A DNA stretch of 64,000 nt from Anagrus nilaparvatae (GCA_022575985.1 JAKSXM010000007.1:13890501-13954500); one strand, 5' to 3'; shown: positions 1-12,984, numbered from the stretch's first letter. Numbers and translations are program-made. Notes: generated from the letters alone by a model not told the origin.

Positions 1-113
1 GATGCGTTTGTAAAATTATTAATTATTGATAGCCCTAGGAGGCATTTAATTAGAAAATAAATAAAAAGTAAAAATCCTTCTTTATATAATTTTAAAATCG
101 CTTGGCTACTGAT

Positions 114-727
114 TACTATTGGCCAGGGATGTACCATGATACCGAAAAATACGTCACCACTTGTTTGAAATTCTAAAGACATAAAGCAGTCTAAACAGCC
201 CCAGAATGCTTGATGGGAAGACGCATAGTAGAACAGCCGTGGACTGTTGCTGCAGGAGATTGCATGGACTTGCCACGTTGCGAAAATGGCTTTAAATATT
301 TAATCGTTTTTCAAGATCTGCTCCCACGAGTGGTTGAATGAAAGCTTTTAAGGAAAACTAATGCAAAAACGGTTTCTAATGCCTCCGAAGAGCTTTTACA
401 CTTTCGTTGGGAAACTCCAAATTATTTCTTGACTGACAACGGTTTGAAATCCGATAACGAACATATTCGTAAAGTGATGAGCGAATATGGGGTGCGAGTA
501 ATAATTACCCCCCCTTATCATTCACAAAGTAACGCTACCGGAGATTCAAACCATAACCTCAAACAGATGATATGCATGTTCATCGGAAGCAACCACAGAA
601 ATTAGGATCTTATTAATGGGATTTACATGAATTAAGGCATGCGGCAAACACAGCTATACAGCAGACGCTAAAAACGTTGCCTGCGTATATGAATTATGGC
701 CATCAAACAAATATGGTTAAATTTTAA
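114..727 (+). pseudogene. Ty3/gypsy-type integrase remnant, zinc-binding and catalytic core
   Basis: This is a broken retrotransposon integrase. In frame with position 114 the translation starts YYWPGMYHDTEKYV and keeps the first cysteine of an H2C2 zinc finger. It continues through EQPWTVVAAGDCMDLPR and KYLIVFQD (around the first catalytic aspartate), then FLTDNG (around the second) and ITPPYHSQSNATGDSNHNLK (just before the usual third acidic residue). In-frame stops lie at about 174 (TAA), 189 (TAA), 339 (TGA) and 603 (TAG). A frameshift then moves the reading frame to 617-727, where the C-terminal part of the core reads WDLHELRHAANTAIQQTLK and PAYMNYGHQ. It belongs with the fragment at 990-1270; the two are split by a 42-bp tandem array. 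No LTRs, protease or reverse transcriptase are visible, and the element may continue beyond the left edge. It cannot encode a working enzyme. The Ty3/gypsy class is a family-level judgement from motif order. Confidence 0.85.
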
Positions 728-935
728 AATCTATCAAAAAATGTTCAAAACGGTTTGTCTAAATTTTAAAATCTAATAAAAAATGTTCAAAATGGTTTGA
801 CTAAATTTTAAAATCTAATAAAAAATGTTCAAAACGGTTTTTTTAAATTTTAAAATCTAATAAAAAAGGTTCAAAACATTTGTCTAAATTTTAAAATCTA
901 ATAAAAAATGTTCAAAAGGATTTTTCTAAATTAAA
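719..935. repeat. 42-bp tandem array inside the integrase remnant
   Basis: Five copies of a unit beginning AAATTTTAAAATCTAATAAA start at 719, 761, 803, 845 and 886, with a partial sixth at 928. The period is 42 bp (one copy 41). The unit contains the motif TGTTCAAAAYGGTTTG. The array sits exactly between the integrase core and its C-terminal domain and replaces the normal linker. Stops occur in the frames checked, so it is not coding. Confidence 0.9.
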
Positions 936-989
936 TAGGACAATTTATTCAAGTAACTAAACCCAGAAGTTTGAAAACACAGACTTAAA

Positions 990-1273
990 AGACTGGACGA
1001 AAGTGATAAACAAAAGAAGCGCTACTATAAGGATCAACTGGACGTCTCTTTTAAAGAGGTGCTATAGTCCTCGAAAGATAGCAGCTGCAATCATCCGCAG
1101 AAAAATACTTTTTATCAAAACTAGCGCCAAAATGCGAGAAACCAAATGGGATAGCTAAAGTTTTGTCACCGACGGTATACGAATTGAAATATTCTCCAGT
1201 AATAATAAGTGCACGCTGTAGACTTACTAAGACTGAAAACATCCTCACCAAATCCCAATTTCACACAAACTAA
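990..1273 (+). pseudogene. Ty3/gypsy integrase C-terminal (GPY/F-like) remnant
   Basis: This is the right-hand part of the broken integrase. The frame at 990 reads DESDKQKKRYYKDQLDVSFK, which resembles the basic QKxYYDxxxxxxxF stretch before the GPY/F module. After a stop and a frameshift, the frame at 1106 reads YFLSKLAPKCEKPNGIAKVL followed by SPTVYELKY, the usual pattern around the GPY/F motif with PNG in place of GPY. Translation runs to TAA at 1271, though homology is only clear to about 1190. It is the same element as 114-727. Confidence 0.75.
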
Positions 1274-2095
1274 ATCAGAAAACTTACAAATGAACCCTTG
1301 TTTCAGAAATAAGAAAGAACAAAGTCCACTGGCAAAAAAAAGAGGTAGGCCCTAGAGGTAAGGCTTGATATTATATAATTGAAAAATATATTAAAAATAT
1401 AATTGAAGATTTATACTTATTCAACATTCTTATATATATTGATAAACGAATTTTAAAAACTAGGTTGCATATAATTCTACAGAACGTCATGTATGTGACA
1501 TTTGATATACACCTCCAAGAAACCATTTCTCGGTAGTATAACCAATAAGTAAAACTACATAGTCGAAGAAAGATAATAAAATAATTATAGAAATATCTTT
1601 TAAAAATTACAATTACCAAAGTGAAAAAATCGCGAGCTTAATATCAGTAATACTTGCTAAATTTTTTTAAAATTCTTAAATATGTTTGATACTTAAAATA
1701 AACTAAATTTAAAGTAAACAACTGTTCAGGTATATTATACAGATATCTGAAACTGAATATACCAGTTATAATTTCTCTTAAAACTATATATAACTACAAA
1801 GTTTTGATTTCAAACAATACAACTTTTAGAGGATTAGCTTAAACTATATGCTACCAAAAATGTTAATTCTCTTCTCTAAGAAAGTTTATGCCAATTAATT
1901 GTTTATATAATTTTCTATCTTTTTAAACTTAATCTATTTAGTACCAGTCGTGTTTTCAGATTAATAATATAAAATTTTATAATTTAATATTTATATGAAA
2001 ATCTAATTTTAGGTTCGATTTACAAAATTTTTTTTATTCCATTTCATAAAATAAAAAAAAAAATTATTAAATGTAAAATTTTTCATGTCATAGTG
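1274..2095. other. AT-rich spacer, nothing recognised
   Basis: Low-complexity AT-rich sequence. The short open frames here look like chance. No repeat or coding motif could be named. Confidence 0.6.
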
Positions 2096-3161
2096 CACAC
2101 CCAGCTTGAACGAGCGAAAAGTCGAAAAAAAATGACGACAAAATCTGATACAGCAAAGTTTTCGGAAATAGTTTGTTATTTTCATATTTCCATAGCAGTA
2201 AGTTGGAGCTGATCGTCTAAAAAATTTTTAGTCAATTTTGTGGGTGGCTGAGAGATCAAAATCCGAAAATTTGATTTTTAACAATAAATCTTTATTAAAT
2301 TTAAAGAAATAGATGAAAAATTTGGATTGCCAGGGAAAAACCACTCCAAAAGAAAAAAAAACTTTTCTTTTTACGATGAAATTTAGCCAAGTTATCGTCA
2401 ATTTAAGATTTTGCTTAAATTCGCCTTAAAAAAGATTGAAATTTTATTGAAAAAGCCTGTTTCTGAACTTTGAACATGCATTACTCGCTTGATTTTCATC
2501 GTAAAATAATAATTTTTTTTTTTAAATCGATTAATTTTTCCCTAGCAATTCATTTCTTTAAGAAAAAAATCATTTTTATGTACCGAATTTCAATTTTCAT
2601 GTCAAAAGCCTTTGAAAACTGTAAGTAACGAGATTTACTTAACACAATTTTTGACTTAAAAATTGAAATTTGGTCAATAAAAATGATTTTTTTCTTAAAG
2701 AAATGAATTGCTAGGGAAAAATTAATCGATTTAAAAAAAAAAAATTATTATTTTACGATGAAAATCAAGCGAGTAATGCATGTTCAAAGTTCAGAAACAG
2801 GCTTTTTCAATAAAATTTCAATCTTTTTTAAGGCGAATTTAAGCAAAATCTTAAATTGACGATAACTTGGCTAAATTTCATCGTAAAAAGAAAAGTTTTT
2901 TTTTCTTCTGGAGTGGTTTTTCCCTGGCAATCCAAATTTTTCATCTATTTCTTTAAATTTAATAAAGATTTATTGTTAAAAATCAAATTTTCGGATTTTG
3001 ATCTCTCAGCCACCCACAAAATTGACTAAAAATTTTTTAGACGATCAGCTCCAACCTACTGCGATGCAAATATGAAAATAACAAACTATTTCCGAAAACT
3101 TTGCTGTATCAGATTTTGTCGTCATTTTTTTTCGACTTTTCGCTCGTTCAAGCTGGGTGTG
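2096..3161. repeat. 1.07-kb palindrome P1 (foldback element)
   Basis: The left end CACACCCAGCTTGAACGAGC is matched in reverse complement by the right end at 3142-3161. Symmetry continues almost without break to a short centre near 2629. Landmarks in both arms: TGACGACAAAATCTGATAC near the ends, CTGATCGTCTAAAAAATTTT, GGGAAAAACCACTCC, and CATGCATTACTCGC beside TTTTCATCGTAAAATAATAA. The centre reads GCCTTTGAAAACTGTAAGTA. Arms are about 500 bp and differ by only a few bases. No long open frame is present. The inner half is shared with palindrome P2; the outer ends are not. It fits a foldback-type non-autonomous transposon or a recent inverted duplication. Confidence 0.92.
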
Positions 3162-6100
3162 AGTGATAAAGAGGAAATAATGATAATTTGATTAAATTTC
3201 AAATAACCACAAATTTAAATTATCTAAAATTATCAATTTAATAACCCAATATAAGGAGTTTCAAAAACTCTAGTGATCAACTAGTGATAAAACACGATAT
3301 ATATTTCTTATCAAAATCCATATTTGAATTATTTACTCAATTAAACCACTCATTTTTTTTAATAATAACTTTGTAATACAACTGCGCAAAATCTTAAAAT
3401 TGTTTGTTACTAAAAGAATGTATATTCCATTAGCTAATGAAAAATACAATGTTTTTTGTAGGAATAGCTATAAACAATATTTTTTTTTTAATTACATCTA
3501 AGGAAATTAGAGTGAATTAAGCTAATAAGTGTAATACAAGATGGTAAAACCAAGTAAACTGCAAAATCATAAACCTGAATAGTATTGAAAATAAGACTAT
3601 TCATAAGACTATTTTTTTTATAATATCTTCTACATTACAAATTATTATAGCATAGATATTAAATTGCCCAAAAACTTGCCCCATCTAAAAGCAGCAATGA
3701 ATTATTTCAATCGTTTAAAAATTTAATATGTAAATTTATATACTCACCAAACACACATTAAATTGTCAAAATAAGTAATCTGTAAACTAACCTGGCGATT
3801 TATGCAACAGAATCTACAAAACAAAGGTACTTAATCAAATAAGGGTTCACAATATCAGTACTGCATGCAAGTTAAATACAAATGATTAAATTAAATCAAG
3901 AAAATAAGAGTTTCTCAAAACATAAAACGCATATTTTCTTAATTTGTAATACACAGATTACGAATTTTTTCTATTTGATTAATCAACCAAAATAAAATTT
4001 ATAGTAAAATTAATTGAATGTCAAAGAAAGTTATCATTTAAAATAAAAACCAAATAAAAACCATTAACTGACAAGAAAAATATTAGACAACATTTTAAAA
4101 GCTATTGAAGTTTACTTTTTAAAAACCACCGCAGATTTGTAAAAGGTCAAATAAAATTTTTAAAGCAAAGTTAATATATCATCTATATTGGGAAAGTCAC
4201 CACAGTGTCGTAACAGGAGTTTCATTAGGTGCTATTAACGTATCATATATTTAAAAGATCAAAGGCCGTTTTAATTTTATTGAATTTTCATTTGTAAATA
4301 TCAAAAAATTCAATTAAAAATGTCCGAATGTAAATATTAATTTAGTGCTGCTCTTTGATTGTCAAAGCTTTATTACTAATAGATAATTTATTAAAAACAA
4401 GTGAAAATTATGTTAACAAATTTTAATTATTTACAGTCTGGTTATTTACTACTCTTAATATTAAAAGTATAATTCAACTATTTTTAGTTTTTTAGAAAGT
4501 CTTGACCTTTTTTATCAAAATAATTATTCTGCCCAAAATTAATACGAAATATTGAAAATTCGCTTTTTTCAATTTTTTAATTAAAAATTTTTTAGCATAC
4601 ACCTGTTTGATAAAGGTATAATTTTTTTTTATTTTTAGATAAAACTAAATTTTTCTAAGAGTAAACGAATAATAACACTAAAATTGTTGCTAGACTGGCA
4701 GTTCGTTGTTAAAGAATAATCGCTTGAATTTTCAAATAAATGTGCTTAAATGGCTTGAATTACAAAGCTAATTTATTTGAAAATTTAAGCAGTTTAAACA
4801 AAATTTAAACACAGTAACCTGACAGTGCCATAATTATTTAGGCAATGATTTTAGACGGAATTTCATGAGGTAAACTGCGATTTAGTTCATTTTTCTAAAT
4901 CCAAGGTTGCATAAAATTTGTCTTGATTAGTAGTTAGAAAACGTGTCTTTGGAATCCTCACAGCAACTGGAACTGCTTGCTGGAACCACTGACAAGGAAT
5001 ATAAAATTTGCATGAGTTTATAAAAATTCTTGAAATCAGAAAAAATTGGTGTCCTTTTTAATTCATATTTTTATTTTACCAGATTAAACTTACACTTTTA
5101 ACTGAAACTTTTAAATTTCCCTAAATTTTATATTCAAATTAGTAAAAATATAAAGTTAACAGGACAACAATTTTTTCTGATTGCATCAAAAACAATTTTA
5201 TAATATTTAATTAAAATATCTAAACATCATATATATAAATATATATATATATAATTTAATTAAAATAAGAAAATTATTAAAAGTTTGTAGGAATCTTTGA
5301 TGGGTTATGGTGATATACAAATAAACTAATAGAAACTGAAACGTGCCTTTAAATGTAAAAACACACATACCTACAAGAATATTACACCCCTAATCTAAAA
5401 GTTGTAGATAATATTATTATAATTTATAGATAGAAGGAAGTATATATATAGCGAAAAGATTAAATTTCTAAAATTTGTATCCTAAATATATATTTACATT
5501 TCTGTATCTTAACTAATTATATCAAGAAAATTTGTATTTTACTCTTATGTATGCATGGATATCTGTAGTAAAGAAAATTATATTTGAATAGCACTTTATA
5601 CAAGATCATCTCTTTAAGCTTTAATTCTAATTACTTATCTTTATCCATAAAAACAATTTAGATATATATATACAACATATTAGCTATATTTAATGCTCAA
5701 AGAAACCACTTTTCTGTTTAATTATTTTAATTAATTATATTTTATTCAAGATAGAAAAAATGAGTAGTTTAAGTAAATATGAATGTTTGATAAAAATAAA
5801 TAATTAAACAAAAAGTTAATTGATAATTTAGGTTAGAAAGCTAAAAATTAATTGCAATATCTATCTTTTAATTACTTCTTATAGATTTTTTTTCTTCAAA
5901 CTATATCTATTTTTTCATTTTTCTTATTATTAAAAACAAATCAATTTTTTTTTAATCTTGCAAGATAAAATTAGTATAAGGTTAAGTTACAAAAAGCTCT
6001 TGTAACAACTGTGTAGCAAGAGCAGATATATAGGGTAGCTAAAACAATTGATAGACCTCGTAAAAAGGGAGGTACTTTATGATATATCATTCTTTATTTT

Positions 6101-6299
6101 CCTGAAAGAGTACTGCATTTAATCATTTACAGATTGTTTTTTTTTATGTAGTTTAATCTTTTACTCGTTTGAGAGCAAAATCTGACCTAGATACTTTTTT
6201 TAGTATTGTGCTATTAATTTTCAATCAAAATAATTTTTGCAGAATTTTTTATAACTAAAACTATTAATGGGCTAATTACTTCAGTCGATTTACGAGTTT
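3162..6299. other. AT-rich non-coding region
   Basis: No coding potential seen. It holds a short inverted repeat at about 4732-4796 (TTGAATTTTCAAATAAAT against ATTTATTTGAAAATTTAA), an AT dinucleotide run at about 5228-5255, and many poly-A and poly-T runs. Confidence 0.6.
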
Positions 6300-6420
6300 G
6301 GGTGTGTAATTCCTGGTCACCACCAGATTTGGTTTAGTATAGGTTTTTTGGGCCGCTGAATCCAAATTTCAGGTCATTTTTTCAGGTCGTCGGAAATGCG
6401 CGATTCACCCTTAAATTATT
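6300..6420 (+). repeat. Dispersed repeat family member (GGTTTTTTGGG..CGCTGA)
   Basis: Contains CACCAGATTTGGTTTAGTAT, then GGTTTTTTGGGCCGCTGAAT, and CACCCTTAAATTA. The same ordered motifs recur at about 28080-28335 and 55010-55120, and more weakly at 36535-36620. This marks a dispersed, decayed element of unknown class. Confidence 0.6.
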
Positions 6421-8876
6421 TGCTATTTTTACAATATGCGCTGACAAAAAAATTTCGTTTTTACAAATTTTCCACAAAGTCGCATTATCAAATAAAAATC
6501 TGACAAAACATCTGAATTGCGCGAGAAATGATACATGTGCATATGACGACAATTTAATTTGTTAAATATCACATTTTTAAAAAAATTTTGTTATTTTTTA
6601 AATTAAATTAAAATAATCAAATTCTTTCGAATGTCTCTATTGCAACATACAAAATCCTAAAAACAAAAATTGGGTCAGATATTTAATTGGTCACGTGACT
6701 TGGCGGAAAATTTGAAATATCTAAAAAATGAATTTTTAAAAACTAAAGGTTTTCAATTTGGTCCAAAGAGTAAAGAATTTGTCACGTTAATGTGAGTTTT
6801 TTACAGAAAAAATAAGACTAATTATTTCTCATTTTTTTAAAAATGGCCAAAAAACGAAAATGGCCATGAAAAATTGAGAATTGAAACTTGGGAGCTAAAA
6901 CTTAACATAGGGACTTGTTTTTAGTAGTACTTTCGAGAAAAAATATATCTAAACCGATTTGAAGATCTAAGCATTATAGGTTTAGTACAATTTGGCTTAA
7001 AATTAGCCAATGATGAAAAATACACCAAAACAAAAGTAATATTATGTTTATATTATTTGTAAATTTCTTATCCTTTCAAACTATAACAACGCTTTATAAT
7101 AAATTGTGAAAATTTTATTTTTAATAAACTGACAAATTTTGTAAGTACTATTAATACAAAAAGATATCAAGCGTAAAAAAATGACAAATTTATGAAAAGA
7201 TTTAGTAAAATATAAAATAATAGTCGATAAAATAGTTTTGACATGAAAAATAATCTTAAAAAAAAAAAGTAAAATATGTTACTGATAAATGATTGGTACA
7301 CATCAGAGTTTACAAGTTTAACGAAAACCAGGTGTTAAAAAAAAAAAACAAAGACCTGACGACATAGTAAGTAAAGAATACACGATATAAAGAATTTGAA
7401 GAATGAGGAAAGTTTTTAAGGAACAGTGAAAATAAAAAAAAGTTAACGTAAATTCTTTCAACAAAAAAAAAAACGGGAAAATTGTATAGTCTTGTAGCGG
7501 AAAAGTTGTATACAAGTAAAATAAAAAAAATATATAGAAGAAACAATACGCAGCTAGTAAAAAAAGAAGTTTTTAATGTTTTAAAAATGGTCAGACAATT
7601 TGAAATAAATTTATTTACTTTTATAATAAATTTGCTCAAAGATTTATAGAAATAATGTATGTAACTTAGTTATACTTATACTAAAAAAAAAAAATAAAAC
7701 AAGGTATAGAAGTAAAAAAACTTTGAAAATATAAAATAAAAGAAGTTAAAAATAAATATCTTTTTTATTTTATGTTTTCAATATAAAATACAAAATTAAT
7801 TTTACTTTAGATATATGGGTTGAAATTTGTAAAGTACTTTACTTTAAAAAGCTTTAGAATTTTTTTAAAAATGAATTCCGCTTTGAATTTTTAAAGACTT
7901 GCAGTTTTTACATTGTTTTAAGAATTTAATTGAAATTTCTTAATAGGCTTAACTATCAATTTACGGTTTTTTATTAAATGCAAATATCCAAAATACTAAA
8001 ATTTAAAAAAATAGTTTGAAACTTCTTTAAGTTTGTTCTTAAAGAGGGCAATATGAACTTTAGCATTCTCATCATTGTCCTTTCTATGTGAAAAACTTAT
8101 CAAATATCTCATCTCAAAAGTTTTAATTTCTGCGTCTCGAATTCGCAAATATTTTTAAAAAATGTTTTATAAAATTTGATAAATTACTGGCATTTACTCC
8201 TTTATAGTTCATGCTTCTCACCTAAAATTTATATTATTTGGATACCGCTATATACGAATTGGGTAACTGTTTTTACCAAATCGAGTCTACGTCTCGCAAT
8301 ATAAGCAACTAATGACAATTTGTAGCGGTTTTTCGACATTTCCAAGTATTATTTCTGTCTTTTAGATCGTTTAATACGAATATTTTAACAATTTTTACCT
8401 AAAAAGTTCTATTCATGTTTTACAGGCAACAATAGGTTACTTTTTGCAGGTTTTACATATTCTTTTTTGACCTATTGGGCCATGCTATTATACTTTACGG
8501 AGTTCAATGATTCCCAAAAATATAATTTAACGTTTAACTGACTATTTTGGACAAATAATCTGATTCATACAAATAATATTTTATGAGCAAGTTTTTCATC
8601 GTATTCGTAGTCACATATTGTATTTATAAAACATATCTATATTTCATATAAATAACTTCTGGTGGCGATATGCAATGCTTATATAATCTGTAAAAATCAT
8701 TTCAGTTGTGAGAAAATTTTTCATAAAAAAGTACCGTGAAAAAAACAGCTGTTTCTTAGTATAGCAGTACAATTCCTTTTTCTGAAAATTTTGTAATAAA
8801 ATTTTTCAAGCGCAATTAAAACGTTTTCTAAAGATAGATAAGAATTGCAACAAAATATAACGTAATAGGATGAGTA
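6421..8876. other. AT-rich non-coding region
   Basis: Long A and T runs. Open frames on the minus strand near 7310-7640 are Phe/Leu-rich translations of poly-A tracts. No recognised element. Confidence 0.55.
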
Positions 8877-9175
8877 CACTGTAAAAAGTAACTTTCTTAT
8901 GATAACAAAAAAATTAGAACATTTTCGAAAAATTTGTAAATATTCGAAAAAAATCGTGCTTTTAGTAAATTTAGTATATTAACAAAAAATTCGAGTATTT
9001 TTGTGAAGATAAGTTTAAAATTCGATTTTTTTTGTGAATTCGCAAGAAAAATTGATAATTTACCATTTTTTTCTCGAAAATTTACAAAAAACAGTTCGAA
9101 TCGAAAATTCTCGAATTCTTTTCTTTGAATATATTTGACTCAAAATTAGATTTGGGTCCCAAAATTTTGTAAAAC
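8877..9175 (+). mobile_element. Left-end fragment of a TA-flanked MITE
   Basis: Begins TA|CACTGTAAAAAGTAACTTTC, nearly the same as the left terminus of the complete element at 44071-44497. It shares the internal TTCGAAAAATTTGTAAAT and TTTAGTATATTAAC motifs. The expected right terminus (GAAGTTACTTTTTACAGTG) is absent before P2 begins, so this copy is truncated. Confidence 0.7.
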
Positions 9176-9233
9176 ATATATTGAAAAAAAAAATCATTAA
9201 AACTCCAATATACGAATGCAGTAAAATTTAAAC

Positions 9234-10375
9234 TATATGAGCAATTATTTTAAAAGTGCTACTTAATTTGAGCCTGGAATCGTAATTTTTTTTTTTAGGG
9301 CACATCGATATGACCCGTGATTTCAGTTAGTTTGAACCTTCAGAAAACCGAAAAAAATCGTGAACAAGAAATCGGTTATAGGTGCCAAAAAGATTTTTTC
9401 ACTTTTATGTTAAAAACCGTGTTTTTCGTATCTGAACTATTCTAAATTTTTAAAATTACTTTTTAGGTAAATAAAATTTTAAAAAATAGATAGAAAAATC
9501 TGATTGCCGGGGAAAAACCACTCCATAAGAAAAAATAACCTATCTTTTTACGATGAAATTTAGCCAAGTTATTGTCAATTCAAGATTTTGCTCAAATTCG
9601 TCTCAAAAAAGATTGAAATTTTATTGAAAAAAGCCTGTTTCTGAACTTTAAACATGCATTACTCGCTTGATTTTCATCGTAAAATAATAATTTTTTTTTT
9701 TAAAGCGATTAATTCATCGATTAATCGATTAATCGAAAAAAATCATTTTTATGTACTGAATTTCATTTTTTAGGTCAAAAGCCTTTGAAAACTGTAGATA
9801 GCAAAATTTACTTAACACTGTTTTTGACCTAAAAATTGAAATTTGGTCAATAAAAATGATTTTTTTCTTAAAGAAATGAATAGCCAGGGAAAAATTAATC
9901 GATGAAAAAAAAAAAAAATTATTATTTTACGATGAAAATCAAGCGAGTAAGGCATGTTTAAAGTTCAGAAACAGGCTTTTTTCAATAAAATTTCAACCTT
10001 TTTTGAGACGAATTTGAGCAAAATCTTAAATTGACAATAACTTGACAAAATATCATCGTAAAAAGATAAGTTTTTTTTTCTTCTGGAGTGGTTTTTCCCT
10101 GGCAATCAAATTTTTCTATCTATTTTGTTAAATTTTATTTACCTAAAAAGTTATTTTAAAAATTTGGGGTAGCTCAGATACGAAAAACACGGTTTTTGAC
10201 ATAAAAGTGAAAAAATCTTTTTGGCACCTATCACCGAATCCTTGTTCACGACTTTTTTTGACTTCCTGAGGGTTCAAACTTCACGAAAACAAGGGTCATA
10301 TCGATGTGCCCTAAAAAAAAAAATTACGATTCCAGGCTCAAATTAAGTAGCACTTTTAAAATAATTGCTCATATA
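9234..10375. repeat. 1.14-kb palindrome P2 (foldback element)
   Basis: The left end TATATGAGCAATTATTTTAA is the reverse complement of the right end at 10356-10375. Moving inward, both arms carry GTGCTACTTAATTTGAGCCT, then GGGCACATCGATATGACCC, CCTATAACCGATTT-like and TGCCAAAAAGATTTTTTCAC motifs. The inner half is close to P1: GGGGAAAAACCACTCC, ACGATGAAATTTAGCCAAGT, CATGCATTACTCGC and the same GCCTTTGAAAACTGTAG centre. The outer third (CACATCGATATGACCC, CTTCAGAAAACCGAAAAAAA) is shared with P3. Arms of about 550 bp. It is non-coding. Confidence 0.92.
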
Positions 10376-11190
10376 ACATAATAAAATAAATAAATAAAAA
10401 CTACTAAACAATGTAGTAATTTTAGCTTACAAATAAATAATCAATTTAAAAAATTTCAAACAATTAAATATAAACAACCTTTGATGTAAATAAAAAAAAT
10501 AATAAAAAATAGCTATGAATAAAAACCATGATTAAATTTTTTACATTTGATAAATGTTTTTACCAGCAGATAAAATAAAGTATTCAAAAAATAATAAAAT
10601 TCATTATATATATATATATATAAATTAAAAAAATAAAAAAGCTTTAAATTTTTATTATTATTTTTTTATAAAAAAAAAAATTCTTTTTTATATAAAAATA
10701 GTTTTGCAAAAAAAATGTATTTAAATAATATTAATATTTAAAAAATTTAAATAATAGAAATATTTAAAAAATTTTTTTATTTACAATATAAAATAAATTG
10801 AATGAAAAATATTTTTCATTTATATTTTATTCAGGTTACTTTGTATTTGGGAGAAAAACTTTTCATTCTTGAAAAACTTGCGTTTTATCTAAATTTAATA
10901 ATTTTTAAATGGATAAAAATAACAGTATGAATTATTTTTATGAATTATTTTTAATGTAGGGTATACATATGTAATAAAAAAAAAGGTTTTTATTTTTTTA
11001 GAATTTGTTCATTCGCATTTAAAAAAAATCGACAATGTTACTGTTTTATTTAAAGTCCATTTAGTATTGTATAAGCCAGTACTCAGTAAATAATCAAGTA
11101 TTCTTTCTTTAAATTTAAAGTTTTATTTGGTAAAATTTACTAGAAATAGATATAATTTTGTAATTTGTTTTGTAAAATTGTCAATGTTTA
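10376..11190. other. AT-rich non-coding region
   Basis: Mostly poly-A/T and AT-repeat sequence (an AT run at about 10607-10622). No element recognised before the hammerhead-like motif. Confidence 0.6.
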
Positions 11191-11196
11191 ATAAAT

Positions 11197-11245
11197 CCTT
11201 AGCCTGATGAGGTTGGCGGTATACCAACGAAACGTTGCGCTAAAT
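11197..11245 (+). ncRNA. Hammerhead-ribozyme-like motif
   Basis: The core CTGATGA (11204-11210) is followed by a stem II of GTTGG paired with CCAAC (11212-11216 and 11224-11228) and then GAAA (11229-11232). Flanking TTAGC (11199-11203) can pair with GCTAA (11239-11243) as stem I. After GAAA comes CGTT. The ACGT it forms is self-complementary, which would suit a dimer-forming short stem III with U at the cleavage site. Two deviations: one unpaired G between the core and stem II, and a 2-nt offset in stem I. Such minimal hammerheads are known from Penelope-like elements, and the same architecture lies behind the Penelope-like ORF at 62978-63025. No Penelope coding sequence is seen next to this copy. 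Confidence 0.5.
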
Positions 11246-12504
11246 AAATAAATGAAAAATTTGTCTTGAAATTTATTTAATCTTGCCCAAGAAGGTCGAT
11301 AAATTCTTTAAAATAATTAAAAAAAACAAAATAGTCGATAACTTCGATAATCAAGTAAATTTCTTTTAATTTCACGGTTAGGTTACTGCATTTAAAAAAT
11401 CTAAACTTCGTTTAAAATTTTAAAATTAATATTTGAAGGTAAAAAAATTTTTTTACTTAAATCATTTTCTGTTAAAAATCAAAAGCAAATTTAAAAAAGA
11501 AAGTCAGATAAATTTTTTAATCATTCATATTTATTCATATAAAATCCAAGAAAATATTTTTCTTATGAATCTAAAAACATTTTCATACAAGCAAGAATTT
11601 CTCAAACAAAATATTTCAAAGAAAAATATGGCATTTAAATATCCAAAATATTTTATGATAAAATACATAAAGTTTTTTTTTTTTATTTAAAAAAAGAATA
11701 GAAATGTATAATAAAAATTGTTATTTAAGTGATAAATGATAAAATATGTTACACAGTATAATTGATTGAAATTGAAAACTTTATGTAGAATAATTTATTA
11801 TACAATAGAATTATTATTCTATAAGAAGATAAATTTTCTTATGAATCATTTTTTAAATATTTGAAATAAAAAAATAAAATTTTTAGTTATTAATTTTATT
11901 TAAGTTTTAAATTATATATAAAAGATAATGACGGTGAAACTGAATAATTAGATAAATATAAAATTTATGAATTTCCATTATTATACGTTCTTTATTAATT
12001 ATTTTAATAAAAACAAATTAGATCAATTTTTTTTATTTAAAGTCGTTTAGTTGTCATCAATAGAGTTATTGAATGAGTGTAGAGATAGATATAGATTAGG
12101 TATGTCATAAATATGGATCATAATAGATTATAGGCATAAGTAATAGTGACGATTTACATATAAACTAATTACAAATACGATCACAATAAACATTAATTTT
12201 ATGTAAGTTATAAGTACGTTGAACACGCTCCAAGTCATATAATATCATATTATTTTCATCTGGAATATCATGTTTATAATTTCTCTAGAACTTGTATTTT
12301 TTCCTTCATTGCGATACTTAAAAGAGTTCTGTTTTTTCACTTAAAATTGCACCTTAGAACTTCAGCAATATACATGCTACTGGTAAACTTTACGGCTGAA
12401 ATAAATTAACTTTTGTTTATCTTGTGACACATACCCTGAAGACAATTTCTTGCCTCAGATCAAGTTTACCATCCCTTCCAGCAGCCGATGTTACGGTTGA
12501 CCTT
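11246..12504. other. AT-rich non-coding region
   Basis: No supported gene. The Lys/Phe-rich 85-codon frame at 11433-11690 is translated low-complexity DNA. Confidence 0.55.
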
Positions 12505-12612
12505 TACGAATTCCTTTAACCCTTTATCCTGCAAGGCAAATGTAATGTTAAACTTCCACAGTGGAAAATTTGTACCTGATTTATTGAACTTGGTTGATTC
12601 TAGAACTTCTTT
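12505..12612 (-). pseudogene. Ty1/copia-type gag fragment
   Basis: On the minus strand the frame from 12612 to about 12505 reads KFNKSGTNFPLWKFNITFAL followed by QDKGLKEFV. This matches the N-terminal gag pattern of copia-like elements (F.G.NF..WK..M...L...GL...V). The frame is open for about 40 codons, then loses similarity and meets stops. The surrounding 12420-12660 is more GC-rich than its neighbours, as expected for a former coding segment. The fragment is isolated: no protease, integrase or LTRs are visible. The call rests on one motif block. Confidence 0.5.
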
Positions 12613-12984
12613 GTCTCACACAATAAGTTACTCAAACACGTTTACGCAATCACTCAAGATTATATTTTACACAATGCTTTAATTAATAAAAATTTTTCTA
12701 TATAATATATAAAATAACTCAGTTCAGCTACTGGGCCCATAACCTGCTGAATATTTTGTTCAATAAAATTAAACAAGATTAAAACGTGATTACTCGTTTT
12801 TGCAAAATATGAAAATTGCTTTCGTTTACATTTTCTTTTATTTTGGTTCCTTATTGAGATGAAAATTTAATTTTTGATTTTTTGGCATATAAGCACGTTA
12901 TTTACGTTCCTTAGGTTTTATAAGTTATTCTTAGGTACCAAATATAAAATTCCATTGGTTACTAATTCAAAATACAGTTTTTTC

